Positions 6,925 through 10,765 of a DNA stretch of 10,765 nt are shown one piece after another. The stretch comes from Deltaproteobacteria bacterium (lineage in GTDB: Bacteria > Myxococcota > XYA12-FULL-58-9 > JAUUZB01). Both the position numbers and the translations under genes were made by a program. Every line of letters begins with the position of its first letter. The first letter of the stretch is position 1. The notes beneath the pieces were generated by a model. That model was not told where the DNA came from. It was given only the letters and a program-made list of their open reading frames with translations, and did no database searches. Location: assembly GCA_030590185.1 (NCBI GenBank), contig JAUUZB010000048.1:1-10765 (forward strand), written 5' to 3'.

Positions 6925-7440
6925 CTACCACTGGCCCCCGAACAGGACCAAGCCTCCGCCGTCGGTGGTGGGGCTGAGGCTGATCGTCACGTCGGTGGTC
7001 GCGTTCGGGGCGAGGAGATCCCAGAGCAGCAGACCGCCGCCCCCAGCCGCGAGCAGGACGCCGGTGACGAAGAGCGCCCATTGGGCGGATTCGATTTTTG
7101 GTCCGGCCCGGTTGTGATCGTCGAGCTCGACGATGAGGCGCTCGTACTGGGCCGAGGTCAGCTGGTTCGACTCGACTTGCGCGACGATATCTTGGACCGC
7201 GGAGTTGTGGGCGGCAACCTCGGCGGCGAGACCGACCGACACCACGATGCTGACGACTCCGAGCGCGGTGGAGGGGAGCCCGACCCAGAAGTGCCAGCCG
7301 TGTTTTGCCGGTGCCGGATCCTGGGCGGGGAGGAGATCGCGGGCGATCAGATCTGGGAAGGTGGCGGCCGGCTGGGCCAAGGGGGCCTCGGATCCGCCGA
7401 GGGCGACGAGCGTGCAGAGGATGAGCGAGGATGGTGGCAT
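6925..7440 (-). CDS. Small membrane protein of unknown function, first gene of the cluster
   Basis: Read from the ATG at 7440-7438, this is a 171-residue protein. A short hydrophobic stretch at 5-17 may be a signal or anchor. Two clear membrane helices lie at about 52-73 and 121-143, and a short Asp/Glu/Asn-containing, helix-prone loop (about 78-118) lies between them. The C-terminus after the last helix is Gly-rich, with a beta-strand-like pattern ending SPTTDGGGLVLFGGQW. I recall similar endings in small myxobacterial membrane proteins, but I cannot name a family. The frame stays open upstream to 7554, so a GTG directly before the ATG (7443) or an upstream alternative start is possible. I prefer 7440 because the longer version would run past the candidate promoter. 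No good ribosome binding site is seen. It ends 60 bases before dprE1 with no terminator between them. Confidence 0.6.
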   Translation of the reverse strand: MPPSSLILCTLVALGGSEAPLAQPAATFPDLIARDLLPAQDPAPAKHGWHFWVGLPSTALGVVSIVVSVGLAAEVAAHNSAVQDIVAQVESNQLTSAQYERLIVELDDHNRAGPKIESAQWALFVTGVLLAAGGGGLLLWDLLAPNATTDVTISLSPTTDGGGLVLFGGQW

Positions 7441-7507
7441 CACGGCGGGCAGCTTAGCACATCCCGAGGGCGGCTCACGACCGGCGGAGCGTCTGGCCTG
7501 GGCCTGT

Positions 7508-7536
7508 GTTAGGCTCGCCGGTGATGCAGCTGTCAA
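7508..7536 (-). promoter_or_regulatory. Candidate sigma-70-type promoter for the leftward cluster
   Basis: On the minus strand an exact TTGACA (plus-strand 7531-7536) is followed after 17 bases by CCTAAC (plus-strand 7508-7513), which matches the -10 consensus at three of six positions. Transcription would begin near 7500, leaving a leader of about 60 bases before the ATG at 7440. The perfect -35, correct spacing and position in the only divergent spacer support it. The weak -10 keeps the confidence low. Confidence 0.35.
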
Positions 7537-7578
7537 TCCCAGGGGTCGAGCCAACCCTCACATCCACGCCACCGACGC

Positions 7579-7584
7579 GGAGGG
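7579..7584 (+). promoter_or_regulatory. Ribosome binding site that decides the truC start
   Basis: GGAGGG lies seven bases before the GTG at 7592, an ideal Shine-Dalgarno arrangement. The reading frame is open much further upstream (to 7133), but that part overlaps the opposite-strand gene and has no comparable site. Confidence 0.75.
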
Positions 7585-7591
7585 TAGGGCG

Positions 7592-8332
7592 GTGACTGCC
7601 GCCGGCCCCGAGGTCGAGGCGCCACCCCACCTCGAGTTTCTCTTTCGCGACGAGCAGCTGCTGGCGGTCAACAAGCCCTCAGGTATGATCGTTCATCGCG
7701 GCTCGGGTCGGGACGAGGTGGTCGTGATGAAGGTCGCCCGGGACATGATCGGCCAGTGGGTCTACCCCCTGCACCGGCTCGACCGCGGCACCAGCGGCGT
7801 GCTGGTGTTCGGCCTGTCCTCAGAGGTCGCGGCGACCGTCAATCGCAGCTTCGAGACTGGGCAGGTGCGCAAGCGCTACCTGGCGTTGGTGCGTGGTGTG
7901 ACTCCGGACCAGGGCACCATCGATCATCCGGTGCCAAACAAGGAGAACGGACAGCGGGTGCCGGCGGTGACCCACTATCGTCGCCTCGGTGTGTTCGAGC
8001 GTTTTTCGCTCGTCGAGGCTCGGCCGGAGACAGGGCGCTATCACCAAATCCGGCGACACCTGAAGCACATCTCCCACCCGCTGGTGGGGGACGTGAAGTA
8101 CGGCAAGGGCGAGATCAATCGCATGTTTCGGGCGCGCTTCGGGCTTCACCGCCTCGCCCTGCATGCCTTGGCCATCGAGTTGCCGCATCCGATCAGCGGC
8201 GAGCCCGTGGTCATCACCGCCGGTTTGCCAGCCGATCTCGCCGAGCCCCTCGAAGCGATGGCCTTGAGGGCCGCGGCCGAGGCGGCGGGTGGATCTCGAA
8301 AAGGGCATGTTCCCCTCGCCGACCTGAGCTAA
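7592..8332 (+). CDS. truC: RluA-family tRNA pseudouridine synthase, TruC-like
   Basis: From the GTG at 7592 this encodes 246 residues. It shows the RluA-family pattern AVNKPSGMIVHRG at 25-37, then HRLDRGTSGVLVFGLS at 61-76 with the catalytic aspartate D64. Further family elements are KRYLALVRG at 94-102, PAVTHYR at 124-130, ETGRYHQIRRHL at 146-157, HPLVGDVKYG at 162-171 and LHRLALHA at 185-192. The spacing and the element VVVMKVARDMIGQ match E. coli TruC, which makes pseudouridine 65 in some tRNAs, better than RluA, RluC or RluD; no S4 domain is present. Length is close to the 260 residues of the E. coli enzyme. It is the first gene on the plus strand in this window and appears unrelated to the divergent glycan genes. 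RNA target is inferred from subfamily resemblance only. Confidence 0.85.
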   Translation: MTAAGPEVEAPPHLEFLFRDEQLLAVNKPSGMIVHRGSGRDEVVVMKVARDMIGQWVYPLHRLDRGTSGVLVFGLSSEVAATVNRSFETGQVRKRYLALVRGVTPDQGTIDHPVPNKENGQRVPAVTHYRRLGVFERFSLVEARPETGRYHQIRRHLKHISHPLVGDVKYGKGEINRMFRARFGLHRLALHALAIELPHPISGEPVVITAGLPADLAEPLEAMALRAAAEAAGGSRKGHVPLADLS

Positions 8333-8385
8333 GCTCGACCCCGGGCCTCCCTGCGGCCCATCGATCAGAGGCAGAGGACGAGATC

Positions 8386-10119
8386 ATGACCATCAGCCTA
8401 GTGTGCGCAGCCCTTCTCCTGTCCGGGGGCCAGGTCTCCGACAAGGCGGTCGCCATTCTGCCGCCGGTACCGGTCAAGGGCGCCGACCCCTGGTTGGGCA
8501 TGGCGGTGGCCGACAGCCTGGAGGTGCGCCTCTTGGGCCACCAGCGCCAGGACCGCAAGACCAAGGCTACGCTCTTTCCCCTGAGCGTCTTCTCCTGGCG
8601 CCAATCCCTCAGCGCGGCCCGCGCCGAAGGGATCGACACGAGCCGGCCGTTGTCGGCGGCCCAGGCCCAAGCGCTCGCTGGCCAACTCGGCGCCCGCTAC
8701 GTCTTCGTCGGCTCCTACGCGGTCAAGCAGAAAAAGAAGAAGGTGAAGGTCCTGTTCAAGTGGCGCCTGGTCGACGTGCAGAGCAAGAAGAAGGCGAAGG
8801 TGCACCGGGTCAAGACCAGCATCACCAGTTTCGCGGCGAAGACGGAACGGTTGGCCAGCGATCTTCTCGAGGCCCTCGGTGAGAAATCGGCCAAGGCAAA
8901 GAAGGGCAAGAAGAAAAAGAAGAAGAAGAAGGTCGAGTCGCGGGACTCCCTCGCCAAGACGCCGCTGACCGCCATCAGCGCCTACGCCAAGGGCATCGCG
9001 ATCCTCGGCGGGCAGTCTCTCGATCCCTGGGCCAGGGTCGTGTTGCCCGGCAAGGAGATCCTCAAGGCCCACATTCTGTTTGAGAGCGCCACCGAGGCGG
9101 CCCCCAAACTTCGCCGGGCGTGGATCGGGCGCGCCATCGCGAGCGCCATGCTCGGGGAGGTCGCCGCCGCCGCCAAGGAGCTCGCCGGGGCCGAGGCGGA
9201 GAAGCACGCCAGCGATCCCCTCACCGCCCTCGGGCTCTACTACGTGCACGTCCGCAAGGGGGAGCACGACGCGGCCCTCAAAGCGCTCGCCACCGCCACC
9301 GCGGCACAACCGGGGTTCCTCGCCGGCCTCGGTTACCTCGGCAAGAGCTATTTCCGGGCTGGCCGGCCGGCCAAGGCACTCGAAGTATTCGATCGCTACC
9401 GGGCGCGGGTGCCCGACAGCCCATGGGTGCGCTTGATGCAAGCGCGGGCCTTCTCCTTCCTCGACAGCCACGATAACGCCATCAGCGAGGCACGCGGGGT
9501 CTACGAGGCTTTCCCCTCGTCGGTGATGGTGGCCACCAATTACACGGCGCGTCTTACTCAAGCCGGCAAGTACCGCGAGGCGCAGGAGGTGCTCGAACGA
9601 GCGCTCGCCCAACACCGTGCCCACCCGGCATTGTTGACCCGGCTCTCCTACGTCGAGTTGAAGATCGGCTCGGTGGCAGCGGCGCTGGAGCTCGCGCAAA
9701 AGGCGGTGGCCGAGCTCGAGAAGGGTCGCGGCGAGACCATCGCCGGTTACGCCTACGCCAATCTCGGGCACGCCTTGGCACTCTCCGGAAAAAAACAGGA
9801 GGCCAAGGCGGCCTTCGAGCGCGCCGCGGCCCTGGGTATCAGCATTGACGATCGCTACCTGCTCGATCAGGATGCGCGGGTCAAAAAGGTCGTCGGCGAG
9901 ACCGCCCTGGCCAAGGACGCACCTCCCCCTCCGCCTCCTCCCCCACCGCCGTTGCCGGCGGCCGAGAAGGAGGAGCTCACCGAGGATGATGAGCTCGCCC
10001 GGGCGGCCGAAGCCGAGGAGGCGGCCGCTGATGACGATGAGGATGATGACGACGAGGAGGAAGACGAGGATTGGGACGAGGAGGACGACTGGGAGGATGA
10101 TGAGGATTGGGAGGAATGA
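8386..10119 (+). CDS. TPR protein with FlgO/TolB-like N-domain, Lys tract, polyproline and acidic tail
   Basis: This 577-residue protein starts at an ATG with GAGG eight bases upstream; the frame is open further left but only across truC. Residues 1-15 are hydrophobic without a basic N-region, so export is likely but not certain. Residues 20-115 (KAVAILPP to LGARYVFVGSYAV) resemble the FlgO/TolB-N type domain often fused to TPRs. A lysine-rich stretch with eight consecutive Lys lies at 175-182. Tetratricopeptide-like helical hairpins run from about 225 to 485, clearest at 311-340 (YLGKSYFRAGRPAKALEVF) and 453-482 (YANLGHALALSGKKQEAKAAF). Ten prolines follow at 513-522, and residues 549-577 are almost only Asp and Glu with Trp at 563, 569 and 575. 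TPRs suggest a protein-binding scaffold. The partner is unknown. It overlaps the PilZ gene by ATGA. Confidence 0.82.
   Translation: MTISLVCAALLLSGGQVSDKAVAILPPVPVKGADPWLGMAVADSLEVRLLGHQRQDRKTKATLFPLSVFSWRQSLSAARAEGIDTSRPLSAAQAQALAGQLGARYVFVGSYAVKQKKKKVKVLFKWRLVDVQSKKKAKVHRVKTSITSFAAKTERLASDLLEALGEKSAKAKKGKKKKKKKKVESRDSLAKTPLTAISAYAKGIAILGGQSLDPWARVVLPGKEILKAHILFESATEAAPKLRRAWIGRAIASAMLGEVAAAAKELAGAEAEKHASDPLTALGLYYVHVRKGEHDAALKALATATAAQPGFLAGLGYLGKSYFRAGRPAKALEVFDRYRARVPDSPWVRLMQARAFSFLDSHDNAISEARGVYEAFPSSVMVATNYTARLTQAGKYREAQEVLERALAQHRAHPALLTRLSYVELKIGSVAAALELAQKAVAELEKGRGETIAGYAYANLGHALALSGKKQEAKAAFERAAALGISIDDRYLLDQDARVKKVVGETALAKDAPPPPPPPPPPLPAAEKEELTEDDELARAAEAEEAAADDDEDDDDEEEDEDWDEEDDWEDDEDWEE
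8908..8931 (+). repeat. AAG microsatellite coding for eight lysines
   Basis: Eight lysine codons in a row, seven AAG and one AAA, lie in frame in the TPR gene (residues 175-182). They are part of a wider Lys-rich linker that begins near residue 167. Gain or loss of units would change only the length of the basic linker. Confidence 0.8.
10030..10116 (+). repeat. GAN-rich low-complexity tract coding for an acidic tail
   Basis: This purine-rich stretch encodes residues 549-577 of the TPR protein, all Asp or Glu except three Trp spaced six residues apart. The DNA is a degenerate GAT/GAC/GAG/GAA repeat. It also supplies the GAGG/GGGAGGA sequences in front of the PilZ start. Confidence 0.75.
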
Positions 10120-10469
10120 GATCCACGGCTTCATCGGCCAGCGCTGCCTCGTCCGCCCCACCCATCCGCGAGGTCAAGGTGCGGTTGCCGGGGGGTGGGC
10201 GCAGGAGCCTGAGCCAGGTCTGGAACACCAGCCTGGGCGGGGTGTTCATCGCCATGGACCCGCCGTTGCCGTTCGGGTCAGAGCTCGACATGGAGTTCGT
10301 ACTATCGCGCGGCGACAACATTAGCTGCGAGGCGTTCGTGGTATGGTCGACGAGCACCTCACCGGACCGTGCGCCGGGACAACACGGTATCAGCGTACGA
10401 CTAGCGAGCATCGAGATCAGCGAGATGCGCCGCCTGGCCGCCGCGGTGGGCCGGAACCTCGAGGAGTAG
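10116..10469 (+). CDS. PilZ-domain protein (myxobacterial TIGR02266-like type)
   Basis: This 117-residue protein has a Ser/Ala-rich start and then a single PilZ-like beta-barrel domain at about 17-110. The (D/N)xSxxG motif is present as NTSLGG (N37, S39, G42), followed by VFIAMDPPLPFGSELDMEF, typical of the PilZ type abundant in myxobacteria. The usual RxxxR is not seen; the nearest arginines are R18 and R23, five residues apart, and R29/R30. PilZ domains commonly sense cyclic di-GMP, but binding is doubtful here. The ATG at 10116 overlaps the TPR stop as ATGA, with GAGG ten bases upstream; a TTG at 10107 would add three residues. Only three bases separate its stop from the response regulator gene, so TPR, PilZ and regulator genes are probably co-expressed. 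Confidence 0.82.
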   Translation: MRSTASSASAASSAPPIREVKVRLPGGGRRSLSQVWNTSLGGVFIAMDPPLPFGSELDMEFVLSRGDNISCEAFVVWSTSTSPDRAPGQHGISVRLASIEISEMRRLAAAVGRNLEE

Positions 10470-10472
10470 AGG

Positions 10473-10765
10473 ATGGGTTCGTACAAGCACCAGGTTTTGA
10501 TCGTCGACGATGACAAGCTCGTCGTCACCATGCTTTCGGACATGCTCTCCGGTGAATTCCGCGTGCTCACCGTCACCGATCCGACGGAGGGTATCGCGAT
10601 CATCGAGCGTGAGCCGATCGCCGCGCTGCTATGTGACCAGAACATGCCGAAAATCCTCGGCGTCGAGGTGTTGAAGAAATGTGCTGAGCTCCAGCCCAAG
10701 GCGGTGCGCATTCTGGTGACGGCGACCGACGACGTGAAGGCCATCGCCGAGGCGGTGAACGTGGC
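10473..10765 (+). CDS. Response regulator, receiver domain (3' end outside window)
   Basis: From the ATG at 10473, 97 codons are visible before the window edge. The receiver landmarks are clear: VLIVDDD with acidic D12-D14, LLCDQNMP with the phosphoacceptor D55, and ILVTATDD with the switch threonine T83. The DQNMP element and the later KAIAEAVN stretch resemble receiver domains found in front of HD-GYP or other output domains (RpfG-like), but no output domain is visible and a stand-alone receiver is equally possible. GAGGAG at 10461-10466 gives a ribosome binding site six bases before the ATG, within the end of the PilZ gene. Its kinase is not in the window. Position directly after a PilZ gene hints at cyclic di-GMP-related or motility signalling. 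Confidence 0.88.
   Translation, partial: MGSYKHQVLIVDDDKLVVTMLSDMLSGEFRVLTVTDPTEGIAIIEREPIAALLCDQNMPKILGVEVLKKCAELQPKAVRILVTATDDVKAIAEAVNV

Larger units (their letters stand above)
7441..7591. other. Divergent intergenic spacer
   Basis: This 151-base spacer separates the leftward surface-glycan cluster from the rightward truC gene. Apart from the candidate minus-strand promoter and the truC ribosome binding site, I see no RNA gene, long inverted repeat or mobile-element remnant in it. Both neighbouring reading frames happen to stay open across it, which is common at this GC content and should not be read as coding. Confidence 0.6.

Noticed and set aside
7441..7554. N-terminal extension of the small membrane protein to 209 residues
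   Set aside because: The extra 38 residues show no domain, cross the candidate promoter and would start close to the truC leader. The ATG at 7440 gives a more compact membrane protein, though the start remains uncertain.
8343..8359. GGGCC/GGCCC inverted repeat after truC, possible terminator
   Set aside because: The stem is only five base pairs with a seven-base loop and no T-run follows, so it cannot be called a terminator.
7756..8385. Upstream extension of the TPR reading frame across truC
   Set aside because: The extension overlaps most of truC in another frame, has an Arg/Pro-rich translation without motifs, and the ATG at 8386 has its own ribosome binding site.
8398..10161. Minus-strand open frame of 587 codons, antisense to the TPR gene
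   Set aside because: Its Leu-rich runs are the complement of the Lys, Glu and Asp codons of the TPR gene. No domain is seen, and the plus-strand gene has a ribosome binding site and TPR repeats.
1..10765. CRISPR arrays, tRNA or rRNA genes, insertion sequences
   Set aside because: No regularly spaced repeats, no tRNA- or rRNA-like stretches and no transposase motifs were seen on either strand.

Overview
This 10.8-kb, GC-rich, almost fully coding window looks like the chromosome of a Gram-negative bacterium, most likely a myxobacterium-like deltaproteobacterium (Myxococcota or a relative). This placement is inferred, not proven. It rests on the codon usage, a PilZ protein of the myxobacterial type, a TPR protein with low-complexity tails, and a small protein ending in a Gly-rich stretch typical of such genomes.

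Left part (1-7440, all on the minus strand, read right to left): a compact cluster of seven genes that looks like one transcription unit. The order is a small two-helix membrane protein, a DprE1-type FAD oxidase, a UbiA-family polyprenyl-phosphate phosphoribosyltransferase, an unknown protein anchored at both ends, a GT-C-like membrane glycosyltransferase, an LTA-synthase/sulfatase-type membrane phosphotransferase, and a CDP-alcohol phosphatidyltransferase that runs off the left edge. Two junctions overlap by 4 bases (ATGA or GTGA) and the others are 12-60 bases apart. DprE1 and the UbiA-type enzyme are two steps of the lipid-linked D-pentofuranose pathway (polyprenyl-phosphoryl ribose, then its 2-keto form, then arabinose). 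The GT-C protein could use that donor. The last two genes look like a pair in which one makes a phospholipid and the other moves its headgroup. The whole is best read as a cell-surface glycan pathway joining a furanose glycan with a phospho-substituent. DprE2 and a phosphatase are not in the window.

Middle (7441-7591): a 151-base divergent spacer with a candidate minus-strand promoter for the cluster and a strong ribosome binding site for the rightward gene.

Right part (7592-10765, plus strand): a TruC-like tRNA pseudouridine synthase, then a TPR protein with a FlgO/TolB-like N-terminal domain, a Lys-rich tract, a ten-proline run and a very acidic Trp-dotted tail. A PilZ-domain protein follows, coupled by ATGA, and then a response regulator cut by the right edge. 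The last three genes are tightly spaced and suggest a signalling or envelope-regulation operon.
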